From NCBI RefSeq assembly GCF_902726645.1, contig NZ_CACVAO010000001.1:496001-560000 (forward strand): DNA of 64,000 nucleotides, given 5' to 3'. How positions within the stretch are numbered: position 1 is the first letter of the stretch; each line of letters starts with the position of its first letter. Below are positions 17,783-28,878 of the stretch, piece by piece. The notes under the pieces are model-generated. The model worked only from the letters and a program-made list of their open reading frames with translations. It had not been told where the DNA came from and did no database searches. Made by a program: the position numbers and the translations under genes. Source of the stretch: Halobacillus ihumii (lineage in GTDB: Bacteria > Bacillota > Bacilli > Bacillales > Halobacillaceae).

Positions 17783-18721
17783 TTAGTTTAATACATTGAG
17801 AACGTTTTTAACAGAATCAGCAGACTGATCTAATTGTTGTTTCTCCTCTTCTGTTAGTTCAAGCTGTATCACTTCTTCAATTCCGTTTCCACCCAAAATT
17901 GTAGGTACCCCAAGGTAAATGCCATCATAACCATATTCACCTTCGAGGTAGGCAATCGCTGGAAGAATTCTTCTCTGATCTTTAAGAATCGCTTCAGCCA
18001 TTTGTACTAATGAAGCTGCTGGAGCATAGTAGGCACTGCCATTTCCAAGTAGTCCTACAATTTCTCCCCCACCTTTACGTGTGCGTTCCACAATCTCATC
18101 CAGACGATCTTTGGAAATAAGTTTTTCTAATGGGATACCACCTGCAAATGAGTACCGTACTAGTGGAACCATGTCATCCCCATGTCCGCCTAATACGAAG
18201 CCAGTAACATCTTTAATGGATACGTTGAGCTCTTCTGCAACAAATGTGCGGAAACGAGAAGTATCCAGTACACCAGACTGACCAATTACCCGGTTCTTAG
18301 GAAGGCCAGCTTCTTGGAACACAGAATAAGTCATCGCGTCAACCGGGTTGGTTAACACAATTATATAGCAATCAGGTGAATATTTAACAATTTCTTTTGT
18401 CACGCTTTTCATAATCTTGGAGTTTGTACTAACGAGGTCGTCACGGCTCATTCCTGGCTTACGGGCAATACCTGCTGTAATGATTACTAGGTCAGAGTCT
18501 TTTGTATCCTCATAGTTGGATGTACCTTTTATGTTTGCATCGAACCCTTGTACAGGACTCGCTTCAAGCATGTCTAAGGCTTTTCCTTTTGTCGGCTCTT
18601 CCATATCGGGAATATCTACTAATACAACATCGCCTAGTTCTTTTTGAGCTGCCATTAATGCAGTTGTAGCACCAGTAAAGCCGCTGCCAATTACAGAAAT
18701 TTTATTTCTACGAATTGCCAT
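17783..18721 (-). CDS. mdh: Malate dehydrogenase
   Basis: NAD-dependent enzyme of the TCA cycle that oxidises malate to oxaloacetate. It is of the lactate-dehydrogenase-like bacterial type: glycine-rich [11 protein letters not shown] near the N-terminus, the substrate arginine in [10 protein letters not shown], and catalytic His in [10 protein letters not shown]. 312 residues equals Bacillus Mdh. It follows icd by 14 nt; citZ-icd-mdh is the known operon order. Confidence 0.97.
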   Translation of the reverse strand: MAIRRNKISVIGSGFTGATTALMAAQKELGDVVLVDIPDMEEPTKGKALDMLEASPVQGFDANIKGTSNYEDTKDSDLVIITAGIARKPGMSRDDLVSTNSKIMKSVTKEIVKYSPDCYIIVLTNPVDAMTYSVFQEAGLPKNRVIGQSGVLDTSRFRTFVAEELNVSIKDVTGFVLGGHGDDMVPLVRYSFAGGIPLEKLISKDRLDEIVERTRKGGGEIVGLLGNGSAYYAPAASLVQMAEAILKDQRRILPAIAYLEGEYGYDGIYLGVPTILGGNGIEEVIQLELTEEEKQQLDQSADSVKNVLNVLN

Positions 18722-18735
18722 TATGATCCCCTTCC

Positions 18736-20010
18736 TTAGTCCATGTTTTTAATTAAAGCGTCACCAAACTCAGAGCATTTCACTTCAGTAGCACCATCCA
18801 TCATACGTGCAAAGTCATAAGTTACAACTTTACTTCCGATTGTTTTATCCATAGCTTTAGAAATAAGCTCTCCTGCTTCTCTCCAGCCTAGATGATCAAG
18901 CATAAGAACACCGGAAAGAATTACAGAAGAAGGGTTTACTTTATCCATTCCTGCATATTTAGGTGCTGTGCCGTGTGTAGCTTCGAAAATAGCATGCCCT
19001 GTCTCAAAGTTGATGTTGGCTCCCGGAGCAATTCCAATTCCGCCAACTTGTGCAGCAAGCGCATCAGAAATATAATCCCCATTCAAGTTCATTGTCGCCA
19101 CAACGTCAAATTCTTTTGGACGAGTCAGGATTTGCTGTAAGAAGATGTCTGCAATTGCATCTTTAACGATCATTTTTCCTTCAGCTTCTGCTTTATCTTG
19201 TGCTGCATTGGCAACATCTTTTCCTTCTTTTTCTACGATGCGATCATACTCAGCCCACGTGAATACTTTATCACCATATTCTTCTTCTGCCACTTCGTAG
19301 CCCCAATTTTTGAAAGAGCCTTCTGTAAACTTCATAATGTTGCCTTTATGGACGAGAGTTACATTTTTACGTCCCTCATTAAATGCATAATCGATGGCCG
19401 CGCGTACAAGACGTTTTGTACCTTCTTTAGAAACAGGCTTAACACCAATACCTGAAGTTTCAGGAAAACGTATATTATGTACACCCATTTCGTTTTGAAG
19501 GAAATCAATGACCTTCTTCACTTCAGGTGAACCTTCCTGCCATTCGATTCCTGCATAAATATCTTCCGTATTTTCACGGAAAATAGCCATATCTGTGTCT
19601 TCCGGACGTTTAACCGGAGATGGTACACCTTCAAAGTAACGTACAGGACGAAGACAAGTAAACAAGTCCAGCTCTTGTCTTAGTGCCACATTTAATGAAC
19701 GAATTCCACCGCCAATTGGTGTCGTAAGCGGTCCCTTAATAGCAATTTTATAATCGCGAATTGTGTCAAGTGTAGCTCCTGGAAGCCATTCACCTGTTTG
19801 GTCATAAGCCTTTTGACCAGCAAGTACTTCTTTCCACTCAATAGACTTTTTACCGTTATAAGCTTTATCAACAGCAGCTTCGATCACCTTGCTGGCTGCT
19901 GCCCAAATATCTGGTCCAATTCCGTCACCTTCGATGAACGGGATAACCGGACGGTCTGGTACGTTCAAATTACCATTCTGTTCTACTGAGATTTTCTGTG
20001 ATTGTGTCAA
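18736..20010 (-). CDS. icd: Isocitrate dehydrogenase (NADP)
   Basis: Oxidative decarboxylation of isocitrate to 2-oxoglutarate. Family signatures seen: [14 protein letters not shown] at 23-36, the substrate serine segment [13 protein letters not shown], and [16 protein letters not shown]. 424 residues matches the B. subtilis enzyme (423). The start is TTG with AGGAGGG 6 nt upstream. A 224-bp gap to citZ contains no gene and no clear terminator; an internal icd promoter is possible. Confidence 0.97.
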   Translation of the reverse strand: MTQSQKISVEQNGNLNVPDRPVIPFIEGDGIGPDIWAAASKVIEAAVDKAYNGKKSIEWKEVLAGQKAYDQTGEWLPGATLDTIRDYKIAIKGPLTTPIGGGIRSLNVALRQELDLFTCLRPVRYFEGVPSPVKRPEDTDMAIFRENTEDIYAGIEWQEGSPEVKKVIDFLQNEMGVHNIRFPETSGIGVKPVSKEGTKRLVRAAIDYAFNEGRKNVTLVHKGNIMKFTEGSFKNWGYEVAEEEYGDKVFTWAEYDRIVEKEGKDVANAAQDKAEAEGKMIVKDAIADIFLQQILTRPKEFDVVATMNLNGDYISDALAAQVGGIGIAPGANINFETGHAIFEATHGTAPKYAGMDKVNPSSVILSGVLMLDHLGWREAGELISKAMDKTIGSKVVTYDFARMMDGATEVKCSEFGDALIKNMD

Positions 20011-20234
20011 AATAAACCCTCCTGAAAATTAGTATCTGGGATAAAGCATCCTTTTCAATCATACGTTAAAATAACCCGAATAAAAAGTCCAGAGATAAAA
20101 GCTTACAATCAAAGCACCGGAACCCTGGTATTTATTCAGATTTTCTTGAAAGATGGTGCGTCCGATCATTCTTAGAAGAATTTCACGTTCGCCCAGCAAA
20201 AAGTTGTGCTTTTCATTTAAGAATCAGCTCTATT

Positions 20235-21350
20235 TCAGCGCTCGTCGATCGGCTTATACGTTTGTCCTTTAGGTCCTACGTACTCAGCTCTAGGGCGAAT
20301 TAAACGATTATCTGCATATTGCTCTAGAATATGTGCAAGCCAGCCAGAAACACGGCTTACCGCGAAGATAGGCGTAAAGATATCGTGATCGATTCCAAGG
20401 CTGTGATAAACGGATGCAGAATAAAAATCTACATTGGCAGGCAAGCCTTTATTTTCTTTAATGTAATCCTCAATTTTAATAGACATATCATAGTATTTAG
20501 AATGCCCAGTAAGTTCTGTCAGTTCGCGGGACATTTCACGCAAGTGCTTGGCACGCGGATCGCCGTTGCGATATACACGGTGGCCCATGCCCATAATTTT
20601 CTCTTTGTTTTCAAGTTTTTTCTCAATTGCTGGAATTGCCTGATCTACAGAACCAATCTCTGTAAGCATCTTCATAACACGTTCGTTCGCACCACCGTGA
20701 AGCGGCCCTTTAAGTGCACTGATCGCAGCGGTTACGCCTGAATAAACATCAGAAAGTGTAGCTACACAAACTCGTGCAGTAAATGTTGATGCATTCAATT
20801 CGTGGTCCGCATGAAGAACTAATGCCTTGTTAAAAGCTTCGACTTCGATATCTTCCGGATCCTTCCCGTTCATCATATATAAGAAGTTCGCTGCAAAGCT
20901 AAGATCTCTCTTAGGTTCTACAGGGTCTTTGCCATTACGAATGCGGGCAAAAGCTGTAACAACTGTCGGAATTTTTGCTTGTAAACGAAGTGCTTTACGT
21001 TTATTTGCTTCTTCTTCCATAACATCTGATTCTGGATCGAAAAGACCAAGCATGGACACCGCTGTTCGCAGTGCAGCCATTGGGTGAACAGTAGAAAGAT
21101 CATACGACTTTAAGTGATCCACTACTTCACTAGGAATATCCATATTCGAAATAAGTTCGGTTTTAAACTGATTCAATTCGTCCAAAGTCGGAAGTTTTTG
21201 ATTCCAGAGCAAATAAACAACTTCTTCAAAACTGGAGTTGTTTGCTAAATCATCGATATCATATCCAACATAGGTTAATTTGTCATTGATAATTGAACTG
21301 ATCGTTGATTCTGTAGCTGTAATTCCTTCTAAGCCTTTTGTAGATGCCAT
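20235..21350 (-). CDS. citZ: Citrate synthase
   Basis: Condenses acetyl-CoA with oxaloacetate, the entry to the TCA cycle. Catalytic residues appear in GPLHGGANERV, MGMGHRVYR and NVDFYSASVYHSLG. The frame is open 18 codons further, but ATG at 21350 follows AAGGAGAG and gives MASTKGLEGI, the expected N-terminus, with 371 residues. It heads citZ-icd-mdh and has a promoter with a cre-like site. Confidence 0.97.
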   Translation of the reverse strand: MASTKGLEGITATESTISSIINDKLTYVGYDIDDLANNSSFEEVVYLLWNQKLPTLDELNQFKTELISNMDIPSEVVDHLKSYDLSTVHPMAALRTAVSMLGLFDPESDVMEEEANKRKALRLQAKIPTVVTAFARIRNGKDPVEPKRDLSFAANFLYMMNGKDPEDIEVEAFNKALVLHADHELNASTFTARVCVATLSDVYSGVTAAISALKGPLHGGANERVMKMLTEIGSVDQAIPAIEKKLENKEKIMGMGHRVYRNGDPRAKHLREMSRELTELTGHSKYYDMSIKIEDYIKENKGLPANVDFYSASVYHSLGIDHDIFTPIFAVSRVSGWLAHILEQYADNRLIRPRAEYVGPKGQTYKPIDER

Positions 21351-21449
21351 ACAATCTCTCCTTTTTAATATGTTCCATTGTTTCATTATCGGTGAGATAA
21401 ACACTTGATAATCGACCTATAAATGGATTGAAATTCATCCCCACGGCTA

Positions 21450-21493
21450 ATTATAAAGGATTCTGAGTTGAATGTGAATTGAAACCGTTTAAT
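21450..21493 (-). promoter_or_regulatory. citZ promoter with cre-like site
   Basis: TTCACA (21478-21473), 17-nt spacer and a perfect TATAAT (21455-21450) give a start near 21443, with a leader of about 90 nt. Directly upstream lies ATTAAACGGTTTCA on the minus strand (21493-21480), 12 of 14 to the cre consensus, centred near -43. CcpA is known to repress citZ in B. subtilis. Confidence 0.6.
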
Positions 21494-21587
21494 TTACGAT
21501 ATTTTATAGACTATTGACGATTTTTGCAAACAATTGGAATCCCTGTAGGTCTGCTTAAACGAGTTTACAATGTTAGGTGGGACAAGC

Positions 21588-22700
21588 ATGAATAAGTTTC
21601 GCACTCAGCAAATTATTCGCTTTTTTATCGTTTGCGCCGGCACGGTGATCTGTATTATTCTTTCCCTTACATTGTGGGAATATTTGTATCCTTTTATTTT
21701 TGCCTTTATCATTTCGTGGGCGTTACAACCCTTTATAAAGATTTTTGAACAGCGGCTTCGTTTACCGAGAACGCTTTCCATTCTACTTTTACTCCTATCA
21801 ATTGCTGTTTTGACGATTGGTTTATTAACCTTAATTGTCGCTGAACTTATTGACCAAATGCAAGGATTATTGTCAGGCGGCGCCCAACATTACTTACAAA
21901 TCATTAACACTTTACACGATCAGCTTCTGCAAATGATCCAGCCTCCGCTGAGTTATATTGATCGCTGGCTCGGGATGATCGATTCTTCCTGGCAGCAGTC
22001 CATTTATCACTCGGCAGATATGTTTCGTGAAAAGCTAAGTGTAACCGGGATGGAATGGATGAACAATATTTTGCAATTTCTCAGCAGCGGGTTAGCGGGA
22101 GTACCTGAATTTACAATGACTTTAGTCGTCGGTATTCTTTCTACGTTTTTCATTAGTAAGGATTGGGACAAAATCCATGATTATCTTACGAAAAAAATGG
22201 CCCTTTCTGTCCAACAACATACGTCAGCTGTGTTTTCAGATTTTAAATACACAGTCAGCGGTATTATAAGGGCACAAATTATTTTGATGAGCATCTCTGT
22301 TGGAATGATCTACGCAGGCTTAGTTATATTGGACATACCTAACGCCTTAACCATCGCCCTTATATCAGGAGCTGTGGATTTTATCCCTTACATTGGTACA
22401 GGTATTATTTTTATTCCCTGGATCATCTATCAATTCTTAATGGGGCAGTTTGAAATGACAATCGGACTGGCTGTTCTTTACATGATAATCATCATTACAA
22501 GGCAGCTGCTGGAACCAAAAATCTTAGCTTCTCATTTCGGTGTACACCCGCTTATTCTATTAACAGGCCTGTTTGTTGGCTTTCAACTGGTGGGTATGTA
22601 TGCGGTTATTGTAAGCCCGATTATTATAGCTTTTATCAAAACACTTCATACCACAGGTGTCACATTGCAAGCATGGCACTTCATTAAAGGCCATGAATAA
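21588..22700 (+). CDS. ytvI: YtvI-type AI-2E family membrane protein
   Basis: One of the few plus-strand genes. The roughly 370 residues hold about eight hydrophobic segments in the pattern of AI-2E/PerM transporters: two N-terminal pairs, a large middle stretch (about 90-200) and a C-terminal block with GAVDFIPYIGTGIIFIPW. YtvI is annotated as a sporulation membrane protein in Bacillus. ATG at 21588 has AGGTGGG 6 nt upstream; an earlier in-frame ATG at 21570 has none. Confidence 0.9.
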   Translation: MNKFRTQQIIRFFIVCAGTVICIILSLTLWEYLYPFIFAFIISWALQPFIKIFEQRLRLPRTLSILLLLLSIAVLTIGLLTLIVAELIDQMQGLLSGGAQHYLQIINTLHDQLLQMIQPPLSYIDRWLGMIDSSWQQSIYHSADMFREKLSVTGMEWMNNILQFLSSGLAGVPEFTMTLVVGILSTFFISKDWDKIHDYLTKKMALSVQQHTSAVFSDFKYTVSGIIRAQIILMSISVGMIYAGLVILDIPNALTIALISGAVDFIPYIGTGIIFIPWIIYQFLMGQFEMTIGLAVLYMIIIITRQLLEPKILASHFGVHPLILLTGLFVGFQLVGMYAVIVSPIIIAFIKTLHTTGVTLQAWHFIKGHE

Positions 22701-22702
22701 GC

Positions 22703-22734
22703 AGCTGTTCCTTTTGTCAACAAGGAACAGCTGC
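22703..22734. terminator. Shared hairpin between ytvI and fxsA
   Basis: GCAGCTGTTCCTT pairs AAGGAACAGCTGC perfectly around 6-8 nt between two convergent genes. T runs are poor on both sides, so termination efficiency is uncertain. Confidence 0.6.
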
Positions 22735-22737
22735 TAG

Positions 22738-23130
22738 TTATCTCCGGTAAATTGTAATGGTATTCCGGTCCACAAGTTTCATTATAATCCTTCGAATAAA
22801 CGACTTAATCGGTGGTCTAGTCAAAGGAAGCAGTAAAAGGAAGCCGGTAGCATCAGAGATAAAGCCTGGAGTTAGCAGTAGAGTTCCGCCTATTAAGATA
22901 CAAGCACCATCCAGTAAAGCGTCCGCTGGTTCCTGGCCGACTCCGACAGAGGACTGTACTTTACGGATCGTTTCCAGCCCTTGCTGCTTAGCAAGCCATG
23001 CCCCAATAACTCCAGTAGCTATAATCAGCAAGATCACCCACCAAGCTCCGATTATTTGTCCAGCCCAGATAAACAGGGCAATTTCTAAAGCCGGTACAAT
23101 AATTATGAGTAGAAACAACCAGCGAAACAT
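22738..23130 (-). CDS. fxsA: FxsA family membrane protein
   Basis: 130 residues with four hydrophobic segments: two at the N-terminus (about 3-45), then two near 65-105, as in FxsA/YtwI. In E. coli FxsA modulates exclusion of phage T7 by F plasmid; the normal function is unknown. The block LDGACILIGGTLLLTPGFISDATG is typical of the family. It lies just downstream of pyk. Confidence 0.9.
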   Translation of the reverse strand: MFRWLFLLIIIVPALEIALFIWAGQIIGAWWVILLIIATGVIGAWLAKQQGLETIRKVQSSVGVGQEPADALLDGACILIGGTLLLTPGFISDATGFLLLLPLTRPPIKSFIRRIIMKLVDRNTITIYRR

Positions 23131-23190
23131 AAGATCGTCCTTTCTGATCCTTTTCCTTTATTATATGACAGAATCGGCTTCCTACCAAAG

Positions 23191-23220
23191 GAAAAGGCAG
23201 AGCCTGAATTGACTCTGCCT
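23191..23220 (-). terminator. Terminator after pyk
   Basis: GGCAGAG and CTCTGCC pair, followed on the minus strand by TTTTCC, 12 nt beyond the pyk stop. Confidence 0.8.
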
Positions 23221-23231
23221 ATTTGTGTTTA

Positions 23232-24995
23232 TTAAAGAACGCTTGCATGTCCTTCATAAATATCCCCACGAGAACTATCCATCGTTATATCTGATCCATC
23301 CGTGATTTTGGAAAGCGCACCTTCTACACCTACAATGACTGGAATCCCAAGACTCAGTCCTACAACTGCAGCATGTGAAGTTAAGCCGCCTTCCTGTGTG
23401 ATTAATCCAGAAGCTTTTTCAATAGCCGGCATCATGTCACGATCTGTACCATACGTGACAAGAATGTCCCCATCGTCGACTCTGTTCATCGCATCTTCTG
23501 CATCTTTAGCCACTATAACACGGCCATAGGCACTTTTACGCCCTACTCCTTGTCCTTTTACGAGTACATCCCCAATGACATGAACCTTCATTAAGTTTGT
23601 TGTACCACTTTCACCCACAGGGACACCTGCTGTAATAATGACGCGATCCCCGCGTGTTACCACTCCCGATGCTAATCCACGATCAACTGCAACATCCAGC
23701 ATATCATCTGTAGAATGTGCATGTGGACCCATCACAGCATGTACACCCCACACAAGAGAAAGCTTACGATTAACCCGTTCACTTGAAGTGATGGCAACAA
23801 TTGGCGCAAATGGACGATATTTAGAAATCATTCTTGCTGTGTGACCACTTTCTGTTGGTGTGATGACCGCATTGACTGCAAGGTTAATGGCGGTATGGGT
23901 AACAGATTGACTGATACCATCCGTAATCGTCATATCACTGTGTTTAGAACGTTCATTGAGAATTGCTTTATAATTTAAGCCAGTTTCTGTTTTTCTCGCA
24001 ATATTATGCATGGTGCGGACTGCTTCTTCAGGGTAGTCTCCTGCAGCCGTTTCCCCTGAAAGCATAATCGCATCTGTTCCATCAAATATGGCATTGGCCA
24101 CATCGGAAGCTTCTGCCCGAGTTGGACGAGGGTTACGCTGCATGGAATCAAGCATTTGTGTCGCGGTAATAACGGGTTTTCCAGCTTTATTACATTTGCG
24201 GATTAATTCCTTTTGTACAAGAGGAACATCTTCAGCAGGGATTTCAACGCCCAAGTCACCGCGGGCTACCATTAGTCCATCACTTACTTCTAAAATTTCC
24301 TCAATATTGTCGACACCTTCCTGGTTTTCTATCTTCGGAATGATTTGAATGTGTGTCGCGTCACGTTTTTCTAGAAGCTCTTTAATTTCAAGTACATCGG
24401 AAGCTCGGCGCACGAAAGAAGCAGCAATAAAATCAACATCCTGCTCAATGCCAAATTCAATATCTTTTGCATCCTTATCCGTGATTCCAGGTAGATTCAC
24501 ACTGACATTTGGAACGTTCACGCCTTTTTTATTTTTTAATAAACCATTGTTCAAAACAGTTGTTTTAATTTCATTTTGTTCTGGCAGAATTTCTTCTACC
24601 AGAAGCTCGACCAAACCGTCATCGAGTAGAATTTTTGAACCTTTATGAACATCGTTAATTAATCCAGGATAAGTTATGGAGAAACGCTCTGCATCGCCTT
24701 CCATTTCGTCCATGGATACATAGACAGCAGACCCTTTTTCCAGTTGAGCTTCTCCACCTTTAAGTGTACCTGTCCTGATTTCAGGACCCTTTGTATCCAA
24801 TAGGATGGCCACTGTTTTTCCTGTTGCTTGCGCCGCTTGACGAATATTTTTTATACGTGCTCCGTGTTCTTCAAAATCACCGTGTGAAAAATTCAAACGA
24901 GTAACGTTCATTCCTGCTTCAATTAACTTAGTCAGCATCTCTACAGACTCGGACGCTGGCCCAATGGTACTTACGATTTTCGTTTTTCTAATCAT
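23232..24995 (-). CDS. pyk: Pyruvate kinase with C-terminal PEP-utiliser domain
   Basis: Last step of glycolysis: phosphoenolpyruvate plus ADP to pyruvate plus ATP. Core barrel and catalytic lysine/acid block appear at [15 protein letters not shown] and GDLGVEIP. The protein runs to 587 residues because an extra PEP-utilising mobile domain (about 480-587, with [17 protein letters not shown]) follows, as in Bacillus and Geobacillus enzymes. ATG preceded by GAGGAGG. pfkA lies 33 nt upstream; pfkA-pyk is an operon. Confidence 0.98.
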   Translation of the reverse strand: MIRKTKIVSTIGPASESVEMLTKLIEAGMNVTRLNFSHGDFEEHGARIKNIRQAAQATGKTVAILLDTKGPEIRTGTLKGGEAQLEKGSAVYVSMDEMEGDAERFSITYPGLINDVHKGSKILLDDGLVELLVEEILPEQNEIKTTVLNNGLLKNKKGVNVPNVSVNLPGITDKDAKDIEFGIEQDVDFIAASFVRRASDVLEIKELLEKRDATHIQIIPKIENQEGVDNIEEILEVSDGLMVARGDLGVEIPAEDVPLVQKELIRKCNKAGKPVITATQMLDSMQRNPRPTRAEASDVANAIFDGTDAIMLSGETAAGDYPEEAVRTMHNIARKTETGLNYKAILNERSKHSDMTITDGISQSVTHTAINLAVNAVITPTESGHTARMISKYRPFAPIVAITSSERVNRKLSLVWGVHAVMGPHAHSTDDMLDVAVDRGLASGVVTRGDRVIITAGVPVGESGTTNLMKVHVIGDVLVKGQGVGRKSAYGRVIVAKDAEDAMNRVDDGDILVTYGTDRDMMPAIEKASGLITQEGGLTSHAAVVGLSLGIPVIVGVEGALSKITDGSDITMDSSRGDIYEGHASVL

Positions 24996-25028
24996 GTTAT
25001 TTCCTCCTCAAAACATCTATTCAATGAT

Positions 25029-25994
<966 letters not shown>

Positions 25995-26098
25995 TCACCT
26001 CAAAAAGTTATACGTATTAATCTGTCTCCCCATTCAAATGTAATGTGAAACCTCGACTATATCAACTCTCAGCCAAAGCTTTAACTATTTCATTCTTA

Positions 26099-26157
26099 TT
26101 TATAGACATAAACTAGAGTAAGAATACTAGGTCTAAACCCGAATGATAGCGTTACCA
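26099..26157 (-). promoter_or_regulatory. pfkA-pyk promoter region with cre candidate
   Basis: TATAAA (26104-26099) lacks a good -35 box. Upstream, the minus strand reads TGGTAACGCTATCA (26157-26144), 12 of 14 to the CcpA site. Its centre lies near -58 from the predicted start, the geometry of CcpA activation. The Lactococcus pfk-pyk-ldh operon is known to be activated by CcpA. Confidence 0.5.
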
Positions 26158-26170
26158 TTCTGTAAAGATG

Positions 26171-26202
26171 ACAAAAGTCGCACCTGGATCATGTGCGACT
26201 TC
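26171..26202 (-). terminator. Terminator after accA
   Basis: AAGTCGCAC pairs GTGCGACTT, followed by TTG on the minus strand; it separates accDA from pfkA-pyk. Confidence 0.78.
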
Positions 26203-26231
26203 CCAATTTAAGCTGTATTTTTACCCTACCA

Positions 26232-27194
26232 TTATATATCAAGATGTGTGTAATCACCAATTTTTTTATATTTATTAAACCGATTTTCTAATAGATCATA
26301 CTCACTGTTCAAATACAACTCTTTCAAGGCACCGTCTAGCAGCTTCCTTATTTGGTCTGATTGAGCCTTAATATCACGATGAGCCCCGCCTCGAATTTCT
26401 GGAATTACTTCATCAATAACATTAAGAGCTTTTAAATCATAGGCCGTGATCTTCATCGATTCAGCCGCTTGCTGAGCTAAGCTTGAATCCTTCCACAGAA
26501 TCGACGCAGCTCCTTCCGGTGAAATAACGGAATAGGTGGAATTCTCGAGCATAAAAATGCGATCACCAATCCCTAGACCTAAAGCACCTCCGCTTCCTCC
26601 TTCACCAATGACAATACAAACAATTGGAACAGTAAGCCCAGCCATTTCCATTAGATTCCTGGCAATGGCTTCACTTTGCCCGCGTTCTTCTGCTGCTCGG
26701 CCGGGATAAGCACCCTTGGTATCAATAAACGTGATGATAGGACGTTTAAACTTCTCAGCCTGTTTCATTAAGCGTAGTGCTTTCCGATAACCTTCCGGGT
26801 GAGGCATACCGAAGTTCCGCTTGATATTTTCTTTCGTATCTTTTCCACGTTGATGACCAATAACTGTTACCGGACGTTCCTCAAACTTCGCAATACCTGA
26901 GACAATAGCTTCATCATCGCCGTATAAACGATCACCATGAAGTTCCAGAAAATCTGTGAATAGTTCCTCAATGTAGTCAAGAGTCGTCGGACGCTCAGGG
27001 TGTCGTGCCATTTGCACTCTATCCCAAGGTTTCATTCGATCGTACACATCTTTCTCAAGCTTCTCCAATCGATTTTCTAAAGTGACGATTTCATCACTTA
27101 AGTCCATCTCACTATCTTCTGTTAAACGTTTTAGTTCAGCTATTTTCTCCCGAAGCTCTACTACTGGTTTTTCAAACTCCAATACGTGCTTCAT
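26232..27194 (-). CDS. accA: Acetyl-CoA carboxylase carboxyltransferase alpha subunit
   Basis: With AccD it transfers the carboxyl group from biotin to acetyl-CoA, making malonyl-CoA for fatty acids. The crotonase-like core shows [20 protein letters not shown] and EGGSGGALG. 320 residues (Bacillus 325). Its ATG overlaps the accD stop in an ATGA arrangement, typical of coupled subunits. Confidence 0.97.
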   Translation of the reverse strand: MKHVLEFEKPVVELREKIAELKRLTEDSEMDLSDEIVTLENRLEKLEKDVYDRMKPWDRVQMARHPERPTTLDYIEELFTDFLELHGDRLYGDDEAIVSGIAKFEERPVTVIGHQRGKDTKENIKRNFGMPHPEGYRKALRLMKQAEKFKRPIITFIDTKGAYPGRAAEERGQSEAIARNLMEMAGLTVPIVCIVIGEGGSGGALGLGIGDRIFMLENSTYSVISPEGAASILWKDSSLAQQAAESMKITAYDLKALNVIDEVIPEIRGGAHRDIKAQSDQIRKLLDGALKELYLNSEYDLLENRFNKYKKIGDYTHLDI

Positions 27195-28051
27195 GTGACT
27201 TTGCCTCCCGTCTGATGCAGCTCAAGCACCGTAGTCAGTGTTGCTTTCATATCATGACGGTGGATGACTCGGTCCAATTGTCCGTGCTCGAGCAAGAACT
27301 CAGCGGTTTGGAAGTCATCTGGAAGTTTCTCCCGTATCGTCTGTTCGATAATCCTTCGCCCTGCAAAACCAATTAAAGCACCAGGCTCTGCGAAGTTATA
27401 ATCCCCTAAAGAAGCAAAGCTAGCTGAAACGCCTCCCGTAGTTGGATGTGTCATGATCGAAATAAACAACCCTTGTTCCTGGTGCAGACGCTGTAGTGCA
27501 ATAGATGTTTTCCCCATTTGCATAAGACTTAGCACACCTTCTTGCATCCGCGCCCCGCCAGAGGCCGTAAAGATAATAAACGGAATTTTTTCCTTTCTGG
27601 CCTGTTCGATTGCATTAGTAATTTTCTCTCCTACAACTGACCCCATACTACCCATCCGAAAACGAGCATCCATAACAGCTAATGCCGCAGGGATACCATT
27701 CAACGATGCTTTTCCAGTCACAACAGCTTCATTTAAGTCGGATTTCTTTCGATCTTTCTCCAGTTTTTCTTCATAATCCGGAAACTCCAGCGGATTATTT
27801 GAAATCATGTACTTGTCCCATTCTTCAAACGAGTCACCATCAAACAAATGATCTATTCTTTCATAAGCATTTAGCCTGTGATGATGACCACAATGCGGGC
27901 AAACATTCTGGTTTCTATTTAATTCTTTTCTATAAAATATCTTTTGACAATTTGGACACTTTTGCATTAGACCCTCAGGTACATCCTGCTTTGCTTCCTG
28001 ACTAGGAATGGATGCATACCTTTTTTTCTTGCTGAAAAAATCTCTAAGCAA
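27191..28051 (-). CDS. accD: Acetyl-CoA carboxylase carboxyltransferase beta subunit
   Basis: Partner of AccA. A four-Cys zinc ribbon (CPNC and CPHC) near residues 30-55 precedes the crotonase-like carboxyltransferase core with [17 protein letters not shown]. The frame is open 15 codons upstream, but TTG at 28051 follows AAAGGAGGG by 6-7 nt and starts (M)[12 protein letters not shown] chose it (286 residues). Confidence 0.96.
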   Translation of the reverse strand: MLRDFFSKKKRYASIPSQEAKQDVPEGLMQKCPNCQKIFYRKELNRNQNVCPHCGHHHRLNAYERIDHLFDGDSFEEWDKYMISNNPLEFPDYEEKLEKDRKKSDLNEAVVTGKASLNGIPAALAVMDARFRMGSMGSVVGEKITNAIEQARKEKIPFIIFTASGGARMQEGVLSLMQMGKTSIALQRLHQEQGLFISIMTHPTTGGVSASFASLGDYNFAEPGALIGFAGRRIIEQTIREKLPDDFQTAEFLLEHGQLDRVIHRHDMKATLTTVLELHQTGGKVT

Positions 28052-28146
28052 GCTGATCCCTCCTTTAGGACAAAGGTTTCTACTATTACTATACAATAAT
28101 GCACTCAGATAATATCACTTAATATGTCGAGACGTATTCGTCAGAA

Positions 28147-28749
28147 TTACTCAAAGTTGAACAATGTGGTGACCCGAGTAACAGAGCCTTGTCTGATCAC
28201 CGAATCTAATTCATCATACCACGAGGCATGATAAGTGATATCATGAACTGTATGAGTGAATCCAGTTATAAATTGCCACATTGATAATAGCAGAGGATGA
28301 TTGCTTTGTTCAAATAAATAATAAAAAAGACGCTGGTGTCTCTCGCAAGAATGCTCTTCTTGCAGTATAGAAGATATAATTTCCATCTGTTGTTTTGATA
28401 ACCTTCCAACTGACAGAAATAATACCTCTTTCTCTAGCATCTGCTTCGCTATTAGCAATTCTTCCCTAGTTCGGGAGTTGTTTAGTAAAAATTTGGATAA
28501 TAATTCTACCATGTGATAAGGACGATAAGCTCTCATATAAGTTCCCTCACCACGGCGAGTCTCAATCAACCCTAATAATTCCATTGCTCTTAAAGCCTCA
28601 CGAATGGAGGATCTTCCTACTTTAAGCCGTTCACTCAATTCTCGTTCAGAAGGGAGTTTATCACCAGGTTTTACCTTGTTAGCTTCAATATATGACTTTA
28701 TTTGTTCCAGGACCCCTTCATACACTTTCTCATTTAAAGATCGGGACAC
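28147..28749 (-). CDS. GntR/FadR-family transcriptional regulator
   Basis: An N-terminal winged helix (about 5-70) carries the GntR signature PSERELSERLKVGRSSIREALRAM; the C-terminal part is a short FadR-like helical domain (about 80-200). GTG at 28749 has AAGGAGGGGG 8 nt upstream; an upstream ATG lies inside that site. Its place between malic enzyme and accDA suggests control of pyruvate, malate or fatty-acid metabolism, but the target is not known from sequence. Confidence 0.88.
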   Translation of the reverse strand: MSRSLNEKVYEGVLEQIKSYIEANKVKPGDKLPSERELSERLKVGRSSIREALRAMELLGLIETRRGEGTYMRAYRPYHMVELLSKFLLNNSRTREELLIAKQMLEKEVLFLSVGRLSKQQMEIISSILQEEHSCERHQRLFYYLFEQSNHPLLLSMWQFITGFTHTVHDITYHASWYDELDSVIRQGSVTRVTTLFNFE

Positions 28750-28830
28750 ACCTAAAGCCCCCTCCTTCACACATACATATGTAAGTACAAAAGCGCAAGC
28801 GCCCTGGGAGACACGCCAAGCATATTATTT

Positions 28831-28873
28831 CAAAAACCACCAGAGAAAAGCTGGAAGAGCTTTTCTCTGGTGT
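28831..28873 (-). terminator. Terminator after malic enzyme
   Basis: ACCAGAGAAAAGCT and AGCTTTTCTCTGGT pair perfectly (14 bp) around 5 nt, followed by GGTTTTTG on the minus strand. Confidence 0.9.
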
Positions 28874-28878
28874 CACCT

